A stretch of DNA of 64,000 bases from assembly GCF_947259345.1 (NCBI RefSeq), contig NZ_CAMYLS010000033.1, forward strand, positions 1 through 64,000. The letters run 5' to 3'. Shown one piece after another: positions 1-8,577 of this stretch (position 1 is its first letter; each line of letters starts with the position of its first letter). The notes under the pieces are model-generated. The model was not told where the DNA came from. It searched no databases and saw nothing but the letters and a program-made list of their open reading frames with translations. Source of the stretch: an uncultured Maricaulis sp. (GTDB lineage Bacteria; Pseudomonadota; Alphaproteobacteria; Caulobacterales; Maricaulaceae). The position numbers and the translations under genes are program-made.

Positions 1-437
1 CCCCTCCGTCTCGCCCCGGCGGGCGATCCACCTCCCCACGGTGTGGGGAGGAAAGGCGGAGCTGATACTCGCCGCCCCATTTTTCCCGGACGCGCCTCGG
101 CGCGATCCGGGATCTACCGGAAACGCTTTGCCTGAAGGGTCGCTCGGTGGGTCCCGGGTCTTCGCCCGGAAAAAATGGGTGGGGGTGGGCGCCGCACCCT
201 CCGATCCGCTGTGCTGCCTTCCTTCTCCCTGGGGAGACGGTGTCGCGGAGCGACGGATGAGGGGGGATCAGCACCCAGGCACCGGGATGTCCCCCTCACC
301 CGGCCTTCGGCCACCCTCTCCCGGGGAAGAGGGATTGGCGGGGCCTCCTTTTTCCCCACAGAGCGGGGAGGAAAGAAGACGCTCAAACCGGCTCGCCATG
401 ATTCCCGAACGCGCGTCGGAATGGGCTTTGCCGAATA
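1..437. repeat. Non-coding region of nested inverted repeats
   Basis: I find no credible gene here; the open frames on both strands are low-complexity GC-rich shadows. The sequence is a set of imperfect inverted repeats. One pair is about 225-268 against 290-333, whose arms both read roughly as CTCCC(T/C)GGGGAGA...GATGAGGGGG. A second pair is about 76-100 against 150-180, built on CCCATTTTTCCCGGA and its complement. A short hairpin CTCCCCACGGTGTGGGGAG lies at 32-50, and a related GC-rich tract near 345-375. This resembles dispersed intergenic palindromic repeats of alphaproteobacteria. The gene upstream of position 1 is outside the window. Confidence 0.6.
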
Positions 438-521
438 GTGCGCATACCCAACCCAAACTTGCACCGCAGCATCAATCCCCTAACCTCGCCTCACCTTGTT
501 GTTTGTGTTGGGGATTCGGTC

Positions 522-1280
522 ATGACGTTGTTTCTTGGGGCTACCAGATCGGCGTCTGTGCCGGTGCATTTGATCGGCTTTCATGTCGCTGCGGACGGGA
601 CCCGGCTTTATGACCGGCTGGCCCTGGTGATCGAGGCCGATGGCCGGGTTTCGGGCCAGGTCGACCGGATTGCCGAGCGTGATGGGGTGCCGCGTCCGGC
701 CGAAGCGCGCGGAATGGTGATGGGTGAACAGCTCGCCCTGATGCTCGAATTTTCCGATGGATCAACGACGACCGAGGCCGGCGTCATGCTCGACCTGGCG
801 CCGGAGGCCCGGCGGCATGGGGCGGCGCTGGTGGGGCGGATTGCCGGTCAAGCGGCGCCCGATGCCTCAAGCGATGGCGAATCCGCCCCCACAGTGCAAC
901 CCTATGTCATGGCCCATGCCCCGGCGGCGCGGCTCGATCGCTCACCCACCCATGGCTGGGGCACGGTGCTGGAATTACCGGTCGCCGCCGGTGAGACGGT
1001 GTTGGGTATATTCGGACCGATCGGTGCGCGCCAGACGCCCTATTCTTTCCGCACCGATGATGATCGCCATGTCGAGCCGACCGGATACGGGCATTTTGTC
1101 AATCATGCCTGCGAGCCGAGCTGCGAGATCGTCTATGACAGCGAGACCGCCCTGCCGACCCTGGTGGCGCTGCGTGATCTGGCGGCGGGTGAGGAAGTGA
1201 CCTTCGACTATACGCGCACGGAAGGCGATCTGGCCGGTGCGTTTGACTGTCGCTGCCCGGCCCTGGTTCACAAGGTCTGA
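522..1280 (+). CDS. SET-domain protein (putative lysine methyltransferase)
   Basis: Small SET-domain protein of 252 residues, presumably an S-adenosylmethionine-dependent protein lysine methyltransferase; its substrate cannot be told. The SET core is in the C-terminal half: NHACEPSC at residues 194-201 (the family NHxCxPN element), GEEVTFDY ending at Y230, and a post-SET-like CxC at C243/C245. The N-terminal half, about 120 residues, has no motif I recognise. The frame is open from 438, but I prefer the ATG at 522 because a GGGGA precedes it and the SET-like protein reads naturally from there. It stands alone, convergent with the DUF6702-like gene downstream. Stand-alone bacterial SET proteins are uncommon but known. 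Family confidence is high, function low. Confidence 0.75.
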   Translation: MTLFLGATRSASVPVHLIGFHVAADGTRLYDRLALVIEADGRVSGQVDRIAERDGVPRPAEARGMVMGEQLALMLEFSDGSTTTEAGVMLDLAPEARRHGAALVGRIAGQAAPDASSDGESAPTVQPYVMAHAPAARLDRSPTHGWGTVLELPVAAGETVLGIFGPIGARQTPYSFRTDDDRHVEPTGYGHFVNHACEPSCEIVYDSETALPTLVALRDLAAGEEVTFDYTRTEGDLAGAFDCRCPALVHKV

Positions 1281-1286
1281 CCCGTC

Positions 1287-1799
1287 TCAGTCGTCGCTGA
1301 AGCGGACGCGGATGGGGGCGCGGCGTCCCGGTCCCTGCATGGCTGTGCGGACCCGTGAATTGAAACGCAGATTGGTCATCATGACCTGATCGTCGAAGGT
1401 TTCGGCGAGCAGGTCATTATCGACGATGAAGCTGGCCTGGTCGGTCGGCACGTCGGCGGTGAAATAGATCCAGGCGAATTCGCCATCGAGCTCGGCACCG
1501 ATATAGCGCAGCTCCACCAAATCGCCCTCACCGCTCGCCATGCGAAAGAGCGGGCCGACATAGGCACCGACCGCGGCCAGACCGGCCTCGGTGGCGAGAT
1601 ATTGCTCGGAATCCTGTTCGGTCCGGCCGAGGGCTTCCATCAGATCATGGGTATAGACGCGATGGATAATCTCCATCTCGTCGGTGCGTTCATTGACGGC
1701 GATCTCGGTGACGCCGGCATGCATGCGATGGGCGAGCGACGGGGCTGTCACAAGCGACAGCCCCGCCAATGCGGTCAGGAGGGTCAGCGTGATACGCAT
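1287..1799 (-). CDS. DUF6702-like secreted protein
   Basis: A 170-residue protein with a typical Sec signal peptide: hydrophobic stretch to about residue 22, then SLAHRMHAG. The rest is a small hydrophilic beta-rich protein with an early His-rich start (HRMHAG) and IIHRVYTHDLMEAL, typical of the DUF6702 family. That family is often found next to M1-type peptidase genes. Here it lies 23 bp downstream of the M1 peptidase on the same strand, so the two are probably co-transcribed and act together in the periplasm. No catalytic residues are recognisable and the molecular function is unknown. Confidence 0.65.
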   Translation of the reverse strand: MRITLTLLTALAGLSLVTAPSLAHRMHAGVTEIAVNERTDEMEIIHRVYTHDLMEALGRTEQDSEQYLATEAGLAAVGAYVGPLFRMASGEGDLVELRYIGAELDGEFAWIYFTADVPTDQASFIVDNDLLAETFDDQVMMTNLRFNSRVRTAMQGPGRRAPIRVRFSDD

Positions 1800-1822
1800 G
1801 CGGCGCTTGCCCTCCCTTTCAC

Positions 1823-4258
1823 CTATTCCGGACGCGTACGGACGCTGTCGCGCGTCACGCGCTGGTCCATATCGTCCATCTGGCTCGACGGGTTGGAGCT
1901 GGAGCGATAGAGCTCCAGACGCGTCGGTTCGATGCGCGGCGGATAGTAATTGTCCGTTCGGTCGGCATCGGCGGTCTCGCGCAGCGGGTCGAGCTCGACC
2001 GAGACGACCTGGCGGTCGGTGACATAGGTCCAGGTGACATTGCGCGGATCATAGCGCCAGACCTCGGCCGGAATGCGGACCAGATCGGTAGTGCCATCCG
2101 CGAAGGTGAATTCGAGGATGATCGGCATCACGACGCCGCCTTCATTGGTAAAGTCGAGATAATAGACGCGGTCACCGCTCTCCAGGATGTCCTGTTCCCA
2201 GTCCTCGATCTCGCCCTGGAAGCGTTCAAAGGCCTCGCGCTGGCGCTCGGTGACCGTGAAGGGGTCATTGCGCGAGTAAAAGTCCTGCACTTCCGGATTG
2301 CGATCGGCATAGGTGACAATGCCCTCTTCCGCATTGCGCTGCGGGGTGAGGTTTTCGCGAATCTCGGTGTCGTCCGCGCGCTCCAGCAAGCTCTCAACAG
2401 CCGGATCCTCGGTGTTGAATGTGCCTTCGATCACGCGGTCGAGCGAGATGTCGACATGGTCCGTGGAGTAGAACCAGCCACGCCAGAACCAGTCGAGATC
2501 AACGCCGGACACTTCTTCCATGGTGCGGAAGAAATCGTAAGGCGTCGGACGACGGAAACGCCAGCGCTCGGAATAGGCGCGGAAGGCGTCGTCGAAGAGC
2601 TCGCGGCCCAGCACCGTCTCGCGCAGCACGACCAGCGCGGTAGCCGGCTTGCCATAGGCGTTGGAGCCGAACTGAAGGATCGAGTCCGACTGGGTCATGA
2701 TCGGCATCTGCGTGCTCGACGCCATGTAGTCCGTCATCAAGTCGGGATCACCGCGGCGGGAGCGGAAGCCCTCTTCCCAGCGCTGCTCGGCCTGGAATTG
2801 CAGGAAGGTGTTGATGCCCTCATCCATCCAGGTCCATTGACGCTCATCCGTATTGACCACCATCGGGAAATAGATGTGGCCGATCTCGTGGATGATCACG
2901 CCGATCAGACCGCGCTTGGCGGTGAGTGAATAGCTCAGATTGCCGTCATCATCGACCATCGGACGGCCATAGGAGCCGCCATTGAAGGTGATCATCGGGT
3001 ATTCCATCCCGCCCTGGGGACCGGCAATCGATTGCGCGACCGGGTAAGGGTAAGGGAAGGCGAACTCGTTATAGACGTCCAGCGTGTGCTCGACGGCGCG
3101 GGTCGAATAGGTCGACCAGAGCGGTTCGCTCTCATTGGGATAAAAAGACATCGCCATGACGAGGTCGGGCGCCTCGCCCATCCCGTCCTGCTCGACACCG
3201 ACCGCGTCCCAGATGAATTTGCGCGAACCGGCCCAGGCAAAATCGCGGACATTCTCGGCCCGGAACTCCCAGGTCGCCATGGACCGGGTGCCGCGGCGCT
3301 CATTGGCGCGGGCTTCCGCCGGCGTGACGATGAAGACCGGCTCGTCAGCCGTGCGGGCCTCTTCCAGGCGCTCACGCTGCGGTTGGGTCAGGACCTCATC
3401 CGGATTCTGAAGCACACCGGTCGCAGAGACGATAAAGTCCTGCGGCACGCTGATCGAGACGTTATAGTCGCCGAATTCCAGACCGAATTCACCGCGACCG
3501 AGGAAAGCCTTGTTGTGCCAGCCCTCATAGTCAGAGAAGACAGCGGCGCGGGGGAACCATTGTGCGATCTGGTAGATGCAGTCAGCACCGGTATCTTCGG
3601 TCTCTTCAAAACATTCCCAGCCAGCCCGGCCACCCACGACACGGGTTTCAACGAGACGGTAATCCCATTCAATGGTGAAGGTGACGCTGTCGCCGGTCTC
3701 CAGGTCCTCAGCGAGGTCGAGGCGCAGGAGCGTGTCGACAATGGTGAAGTCCATCGGCTCGCCATTGGCGTCCGTGACACCGGTGATGTTGAAGCCGTAG
3801 CCATCCTCCTCGAGCATCTGGCGACGCCGCAGGGAGCTGGCGGAGATGCCTTCCGGCATGGAGTCCCCGACACGGCCCGAGGCGCGCCCGCCGCCACCAA
3901 CCGTCTCGGTCATCACGGCGATGGAATCAGGACGGAAGCGGTTCTGATCGAGCAGGAACCACAGGAAGTCCAGCGTGTCCGGGGCGTTATTGGTATAGGT
4001 AACGGTCTCGGTGCCGAAGAGATGCTTGGCCTCTTCATCGAGACGAATGTCGATATCGTAATCGACCTGCTGCTGCCAGTAGTCCGGCCCCGGCGCGCCG
4101 GTGGCGCGGCGCTCCCGGTTCGGCGATGGCCAGTCCTCGTCCTCGAGCTGGCGGAAGGCATCACGCCAGTCATTGACGGTCTGCTCAACAGGCTGGGCGA
4201 CCGCGACGTTGAACGTCGCAGCCGCTGCAGCCAGTGCAATCATGTGAAGTGTACGCAT
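1823..4258 (-). CDS. Secreted M1-family zinc metallopeptidase
   Basis: An 811-residue gluzincin peptidase of the aminopeptidase N (M1) family. An N-terminal signal peptide of about 21 residues ends near VAVAQP, so it acts in the periplasm or outside. The zinc site is plain: HEIGH at residues 457-461 and the distal Glu at E480 in WMDEG, exactly 18 residues after the second His. The exopeptidase loop reads GGMEY (416-420) where classical M1 enzymes have GxMEN. The N-terminal M1 beta-domain precedes it and a long C-terminal region follows. GGGGAAA lies just before the ATG. It is first in a two-gene unit with the DUF6702-like gene. The substrate is unknown. Confidence 0.88.
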   Translation of the reverse strand: MRTLHMIALAAAAATFNVAVAQPVEQTVNDWRDAFRQLEDEDWPSPNRERRATGAPGPDYWQQQVDYDIDIRLDEEAKHLFGTETVTYTNNAPDTLDFLWFLLDQNRFRPDSIAVMTETVGGGGRASGRVGDSMPEGISASSLRRRQMLEEDGYGFNITGVTDANGEPMDFTIVDTLLRLDLAEDLETGDSVTFTIEWDYRLVETRVVGGRAGWECFEETEDTGADCIYQIAQWFPRAAVFSDYEGWHNKAFLGRGEFGLEFGDYNVSISVPQDFIVSATGVLQNPDEVLTQPQRERLEEARTADEPVFIVTPAEARANERRGTRSMATWEFRAENVRDFAWAGSRKFIWDAVGVEQDGMGEAPDLVMAMSFYPNESEPLWSTYSTRAVEHTLDVYNEFAFPYPYPVAQSIAGPQGGMEYPMITFNGGSYGRPMVDDDGNLSYSLTAKRGLIGVIIHEIGHIYFPMVVNTDERQWTWMDEGINTFLQFQAEQRWEEGFRSRRGDPDLMTDYMASSTQMPIMTQSDSILQFGSNAYGKPATALVVLRETVLGRELFDDAFRAYSERWRFRRPTPYDFFRTMEEVSGVDLDWFWRGWFYSTDHVDISLDRVIEGTFNTEDPAVESLLERADDTEIRENLTPQRNAEEGIVTYADRNPEVQDFYSRNDPFTVTERQREAFERFQGEIEDWEQDILESGDRVYYLDFTNEGGVVMPIILEFTFADGTTDLVRIPAEVWRYDPRNVTWTYVTDRQVVSVELDPLRETADADRTDNYYPPRIEPTRLELYRSSSNPSSQMDDMDQRVTRDSVRTRPE

Positions 4259-4367
4259 TTTCCCCGTTACCCCTGTTGTGGGACATTGTTCGGAGATTTA
4301 GCGCGCGGTCCCGGCGAGGTCACCCCCGCCTTTCCGCATTGTCATGATGCGTGGTGCCACCATCCGG

Positions 4368-5666
4368 TCAAACCGCCGCGGATGCCTCCATGGCGGGCGG
4401 CGGAGCCTGACGGCGTTTGCCCAGGGACATGACCCAGGCCCCAAGCCCGATGAAGAGCAGGAAGAAGCCGGCCAGCACGCCCACGCCCGGAAGGGCACCC
4501 AGGGCGGCAAAAACCGCGACGACGACGAAGGTCGACAATAGACGCATGCCCAGGCCGAGGCTGCGTTCCTCCGGCCGGCGATTGAAGATCATGTCGCCAA
4601 CCGCGATCGCACCGAAGCCCATGCACAACAGCATGAAGGGCCAGAAGATGATCCACATGATCGGGATCAGCAGGATGCCGACAACAGTGATGGCCAGGAG
4701 GATGGTCATCATGATCATGAAGATTGGCGACATGGCGAAACTGATGAAGCCGAGAAAGCCGCTGACGACCGGCCGGTCGCGGAAGCGGGCTGCCACCGAA
4801 GCACATCCGCCCGGCGCGATCAGGCAGGCGAAGGCCGCCAGCAGGAAGGCCGCCCCCGGAATGAAAAGGCTGAACACGCCCGTCGGGAAGTCGAAACTCG
4901 GACCGAAATCGACATGTTCCCAATCCTTGGCGCCGAAATTGAAGCGCTCATATTCGTAATCATAACTGCCGAAGGTCGCGCCGTCGGCAATGACCGGATC
5001 GTGCGAGGAACGAATGCGCAACTCACCGGAAATCTGCGTGCCGTCGAGAACATAGACCTCTTCCGCCAGGACTTCGACATCACCCAGAAAGGTGCCGGAG
5101 AGGTGGATTTCGCCGCCTTCGATATCGACTGCGCCACCGATCTGGCCCTCCAGGTGAACTTCACCACCGACGATCTCGGCCTCGCCGGCGATATTGCTGG
5201 TGCGACCGGTTTCGATATAGCCGCCTGCCAGTTTGGCATCCCCGCCAATCTGGGCTGTGACTTCAAGATGACCGGATGCGGCGTTCAGCATGCCGCCAAT
5301 TGTCCCGCCGACACGGCTGTCGCCACCGGCGAAATTGGCATCGCCGGTTACACGGGCGTCGGAATCAACCTCGCCGCCGGCAACATCAAGATCATTGCCG
5401 ATCGTCCCGGAGACATCGATTTCGCCGCCGACCAGCTGTACCGAACCGCTGACATCGGCATCGACCTGGATGCTTCCGGCAATGCCTTTGATGTCGCCAT
5501 CAATCTGGCCGCGGACATCCATTTCGCCACCCAGGAAGATGACGTCATGACTGCTGCCTTCGACATTCACCTCGCCGCCGATGACCTGAGCGGTCGCGGC
5601 ACCGGTGAAAAGGGTAATGGCCAGCCCCCCGGCCATTACCATTCTTCGCATCATATTGATGTTCAT
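4368..5666 (-). CDS. Bactofilin-like beta-solenoid protein with C-terminal membrane domain
   Basis: A 432-residue envelope protein. A signal peptide (to about residue 26, ATAQV) is followed by roughly 200 residues of short repeats of the kind GGEIDVSGTIGNDLDVAGG, the pattern of right-handed beta-solenoids related to bactofilin/polymer-forming domains. The segment LAEEVYVLDG closes the solenoid and resembles HAEEIRFTG in the next gene upstream. From about residue 265 come four or more hydrophobic segments, including FSLFIPGAAFLLAAFACLIA, and a short basic tail. The solenoid is therefore probably periplasmic and anchored in the inner membrane. It lies 63 bp downstream of a related lipoprotein gene, likely in one transcript. 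Function unknown; scaffold or envelope-stress roles are guesses. Confidence 0.7.
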   Translation of the reverse strand: MNINMMRRMVMAGGLAITLFTGAATAQVIGGEVNVEGSSHDVIFLGGEMDVRGQIDGDIKGIAGSIQVDADVSGSVQLVGGEIDVSGTIGNDLDVAGGEVDSDARVTGDANFAGGDSRVGGTIGGMLNAASGHLEVTAQIGGDAKLAGGYIETGRTSNIAGEAEIVGGEVHLEGQIGGAVDIEGGEIHLSGTFLGDVEVLAEEVYVLDGTQISGELRIRSSHDPVIADGATFGSYDYEYERFNFGAKDWEHVDFGPSFDFPTGVFSLFIPGAAFLLAAFACLIAPGGCASVAARFRDRPVVSGFLGFISFAMSPIFMIMMTILLAITVVGILLIPIMWIIFWPFMLLCMGFGAIAVGDMIFNRRPEERSLGLGMRLLSTFVVVAVFAALGALPGVGVLAGFFLLFIGLGAWVMSLGKRRQAPPPAMEASAAV

Positions 5667-5729
5667 TGTTAAATCTCCCTGCGCCCCCCGGCGATCAGGT
5701 CAGGATCAAAACGTTCAAACTGCGCGGAT

Positions 5730-6503
5730 TCAGTCGCCGGTCAAGTCGTCGCAATCGCGACCATTCCGTGGCTGGTAGTCAAGCCCGGAAACCTGCGCAC
5801 CGGATCGTGTGACTGGCGGATTTTCCGACCAGACTGTCAGGCTTCCGCGAACCCGGGCCGTTTCAGTGAAAACGACGTCGATCGCGCAGATCCGGCCGCC
5901 ATTTTCCAGCGACCCGCTGATCTCGACCTGGCCACGATCCCGGTTTCGCCGATTACGGTTGAGCTCCTTGGCAGAGACAAATGTGACCGGTCCGGTGGCT
6001 TCACCTGTGAAACGGATTTCTTCAGCGTGGGCGTGAAGTTCGTCCCCGAACCAGCCACCGACCGTCATCTCGCCGGCAGCCAGGGCCGCCTCGCCATCAA
6101 CACGACCGGAAAACTCGATTTCGCCACCGGCCAGATTGAGGTCGTCACCGACATCGGCCGCAAAGGTAATTTGGCCACCGGCAATCGAGGCCTCGCGACC
6201 GATACGGCCGGAATAATTGATATCGCCACCGGCAATGGAAACATCGCCGCCGACTTCGAGGTCATCGGCATCAATATCGCCAGCCACCAGGCTGAGATCG
6301 CCGCCAATGCGGCCACGCAAATTCATGTCGCCAGCGAGCCGACTGTAATCTCCGTCACGGTCCAGGACGACATAGCCGTCGACAGTCCGTGCGCCATGGC
6401 CACGCAGCATTTTGCTGTCATCTTCACCATCGACCACGATTACGCAGCCTGATGTCATCAGCGCGGTGGTCAGGGCCGAAGCGGCCAGCAGGACCTTTTG
6501 CAT
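5730..6503 (-). CDS. Bactofilin-like beta-solenoid lipoprotein
   Basis: A 257-residue predicted lipoprotein. The frame opens earlier, but the ATG at 6503 has GGGAG seven bases upstream and gives a clean signal peptide ending in a lipobox (LMTSGC). The body is a tandem of about 18-residue repeats with recurring AGG (SIAGGDINYSGRIGREASIAGG), followed by a conserved tail: HAEEIRF, a basic linker, GGRICAID, and GRDCDDL at the C terminus. Two cysteines of the tail match cysteines in the lipoprotein at 8578-9240, suggesting a conserved disulfide. It precedes the membrane-anchored homologue at 4368. Divergent from the AMP-ligase gene; a perfect palindrome sits in the shared upstream region. Confidence 0.7.
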   Translation of the reverse strand: MQKVLLAASALTTALMTSGCVIVVDGEDDSKMLRGHGARTVDGYVVLDRDGDYSRLAGDMNLRGRIGGDLSLVAGDIDADDLEVGGDVSIAGGDINYSGRIGREASIAGGQITFAADVGDDLNLAGGEIEFSGRVDGEAALAAGEMTVGGWFGDELHAHAEEIRFTGEATGPVTFVSAKELNRNRRNRDRGQVEISGSLENGGRICAIDVVFTETARVRGSLTVWSENPPVTRSGAQVSGLDYQPRNGRDCDDLTGD

Positions 6504-6577
6504 GTCAGTCTCCCGTTTAGGTCGGGGCATTCGAAACCCCGGTCAGACGCTCCCCAGCGTTGAGTGGAAGCTTACAT

Positions 6578-6592
6578 TATCGAATTTCGATA
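6578..6592. promoter_or_regulatory. Palindromic operator candidate
   Basis: A perfect inverted repeat, TATCGAA-T-TTCGATA, lies in the 253-bp divergent region between the beta-solenoid lipoprotein gene and the AMP-ligase gene. An extra TTCGATA half-site follows at 6612-6618. This AT-rich patch stands out in a GC-rich genome. The symmetry and location suggest a dimeric repressor site acting on one or both genes; the regulator is not identified. Confidence 0.45.
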
Positions 6593-6756
6593 TCAACCAC
6601 TTTTTCCGTTTTTCGATAAATTATTTCCGTATATCGCGATGTCGCCTGTGCCAAAGCGATGTGAATCATTCCTCCCCCTTCCCTATGCGTCAGCCAGGCG
6701 TAATATCCGTGATCAAGCAAGCGCTCACGCAAGATGAGCGTTGATGGGAGGATTAT

Positions 6757-8424
6757 ATGGCTGACATGACAGCCGCCGGCGACATGCCGGCCAGAACCGC
6801 TGCAACGGACCCCAATGGTCCGGAAACTGGTGCGGTTTTCAACGGACCTGACTTCAACCTCAACAGAATCCGGAAATCGGTTTTTGCCGCCCTGCTTGAT
6901 TCAAAGCGCCGGTACGGCAGCAAGAAACTCGCTGCCGTCGATGCGGACGGTCGCGAACTGACCTTCGGAGACCTGACCAAGGCCGTCTTCGCGCTCGGCC
7001 ACGCCCTCAAGGCCGGAACTGAAAAAGGCGAAGCGGTGGGCGTGCTGCTGCCCACCGGTGTCGGCGCCATCATCTCCTTCTATGCCGTGTCCGCCTACGG
7101 ACGCGTCCCCGCCATGCTCAATTTCACCGCTGGTGAGCGGGCGCTGAAGGCCGCCTGCCGTGCCTGCAAGGCCAAGCGGATCGTGACAGCGCGCCGTTTC
7201 ATCGAACTCGGTGAACTCGAGGAGCTGGAAGCGGCACTGAAGGAAGATCACGAACTGATCTATCTGGAAGATGTGCGCGAAAACCTGTCGATGATGGACA
7301 AGGTCGCCGCCGCCATTGGCATGGTTGCCCCTTTCCTGGTGCGCGCCCATCCCGATCCGGACAGCCCGGCCGTCTATCTCTTCACCTCCGGCACGGAAGG
7401 TGACCCCAAGGGTGTCGTCCTCAGCCATGCCAATCTTCTGGCCAATGTGGAACAGGTGCGCGACCATATCCGCATCCTCCCCACCGATATCCTGTTCAAC
7501 CCGCTACCGACCTTCCACTGCTTCGGGCTGACCGGCGGGGTTCTGGTGCCGCTCGGCCTCGGCGTGCCGGCAATCTGTCACCCCACCCCGCTCCAGGCGA
7601 AAACGATCGTCAAACGGATTGCCGAGACCAAGGCGACCATCCTGTTCGCCACCGACACCTTCATGAACCAGTATGCGCGCGCCGCCGATGAGAATGATTT
7701 GTCATCCCTGCGCATGGCGGTGTGTGGAGCGGAGCGGGTAAAGGACGAGACCCGGTCCTCACTGCGTCGGCGCTTCAACCTCGAGATCGTCGAAGGCTAT
7801 GGCCTGACAGAGGCGGCGCCCGTCTTTTCGGTCAATCAGCCGGATAATAACCGCCCTGGCACAGTCGGTCAGATCATGCCTGGCTGTCAGGCCAAACTGG
7901 TGAAGGTCGACGGCATCAGTGAGGGCGGACAGCTCCACATCAAGGGCCCGAACATCATGAAGGGCTATATCCGCCCGGATGCCCCGCTTGTGCTCGACCC
8001 GCCGGCCGATGGCTGGCACGACACGGGCGATATCGTCTCGATTGACGAGGATGGGTATATCTCCATACGCGGTCGCGTGAAACGCTTCGCCAAGCTGGGT
8101 GGCGAAATGGTGTCGCTGGCCGTCGTCGAGAATTGCGCCACCTCACTCTGGCCGGACAATATGCATGCCGCGGCGGCGATCCCCGACAAGCGCAAGGGCG
8201 AGCAGGTCATCCTTCTGACCGATTACGCCAAGGCCGATCGCGCCGATCTTGTCGCTTTTGCGCGCAATCACGGCATTTCCGACCTGGCCATTCCGCGCAA
8301 GATCATCCAGGTCGAGAGCATTCCTGTCCTCGGGACTGGGAAGACCGATTACGGCACGGTCCAGAAAACCGTCGAGGCCCTGATGGCTGAAGACGCCAAA
8401 CCCGTGCCCGAACCGGCTGAATAG
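6757..8424 (+). CDS. AMP-dependent acyl-CoA/acyl-ACP synthetase family protein
   Basis: A 555-residue member of the ANL adenylating superfamily. The phosphate-binding loop is SGTEGDPKG from S211, followed by GYGLTEAAPV, the hinge-region DTGD and GRVKRFAKLGGE, and a catalytic Lys near the end (GTGKTDYG). The layout resembles the synthetase domain of Aas (acyl-ACP synthetase/2-acylglycerophosphoethanolamine acyltransferase) without the acyltransferase part. It would activate fatty acids with ATP, perhaps to recycle membrane acyl chains. The ATG follows GGGAGGATTAT, a strong ribosome binding site. The first 40 residues are a low-complexity extension. It sits between genes for related beta-solenoid lipoproteins, which may hint at an envelope role. 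The exact substrate is not determinable. Confidence 0.8.
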   Translation: MADMTAAGDMPARTAATDPNGPETGAVFNGPDFNLNRIRKSVFAALLDSKRRYGSKKLAAVDADGRELTFGDLTKAVFALGHALKAGTEKGEAVGVLLPTGVGAIISFYAVSAYGRVPAMLNFTAGERALKAACRACKAKRIVTARRFIELGELEELEAALKEDHELIYLEDVRENLSMMDKVAAAIGMVAPFLVRAHPDPDSPAVYLFTSGTEGDPKGVVLSHANLLANVEQVRDHIRILPTDILFNPLPTFHCFGLTGGVLVPLGLGVPAICHPTPLQAKTIVKRIAETKATILFATDTFMNQYARAADENDLSSLRMAVCGAERVKDETRSSLRRRFNLEIVEGYGLTEAAPVFSVNQPDNNRPGTVGQIMPGCQAKLVKVDGISEGGQLHIKGPNIMKGYIRPDAPLVLDPPADGWHDTGDIVSIDEDGYISIRGRVKRFAKLGGEMVSLAVVENCATSLWPDNMHAAAAIPDKRKGEQVILLTDYAKADRADLVAFARNHGISDLAIPRKIIQVESIPVLGTGKTDYGTVQKTVEALMAEDAKPVPEPAE

Positions 8425-8437
8425 GCAATACAGGAAA

Positions 8438-8522
8438 CCGGGGCCTGCCACACACCGCCGGAACAAGAGGGAGCTGGACCCGGCGGGCCTTCCTCGCGGA
8501 AAGCATGTGTGACAGACCCCGG
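8438..8522. repeat. Long inverted repeat between convergent genes
   Basis: Arms CCGGGGCCTGCCACACA (8438-8454) and TGTGTGACAGACCCCGG (8506-8522) pair with two mismatches. Inside, CCGCCGG pairs with the CCGGCGGG region, so the element could fold into one long hairpin. It lies between the ends of two convergent genes, where it may act as a transcription barrier. No T-run follows directly. Confidence 0.55.
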
Positions 8523-8528
8523 AGGGGC

Positions 8529-8565
8529 ATGCCGGCATTGATCAGAAAAACGCCGGCATATCTTT
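8529..8565. terminator. Possible hairpin terminator
   Basis: ATGCCGGC (8529-8536) and GCCGGCAT (8552-8559) form a perfect 8-bp stem with a 15-base loop, followed on the plus strand by ATCTTTG. It lies 105 bp after the AMP-ligase stop and before the end of the convergent lipoprotein gene. The T-tract is weak, so terminator function is tentative. Confidence 0.35.
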
Positions 8566-8577
8566 GAAAACCTTGTC

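Noticed and set aside
41-613. 190-codon plus-strand frame at the start of the window
   Set aside because: It lies over inverted repeats, has low-complexity Pro/Arg/Gly composition and overlaps the SET gene out of frame.
3032-4432. Long plus-strand open frame of 466 codons opposite the M1 peptidase
   Set aside because: It is antisense to a gene with clear catalytic motifs and has no recognisable domain; GC-rich third-position bias produces such shadows.
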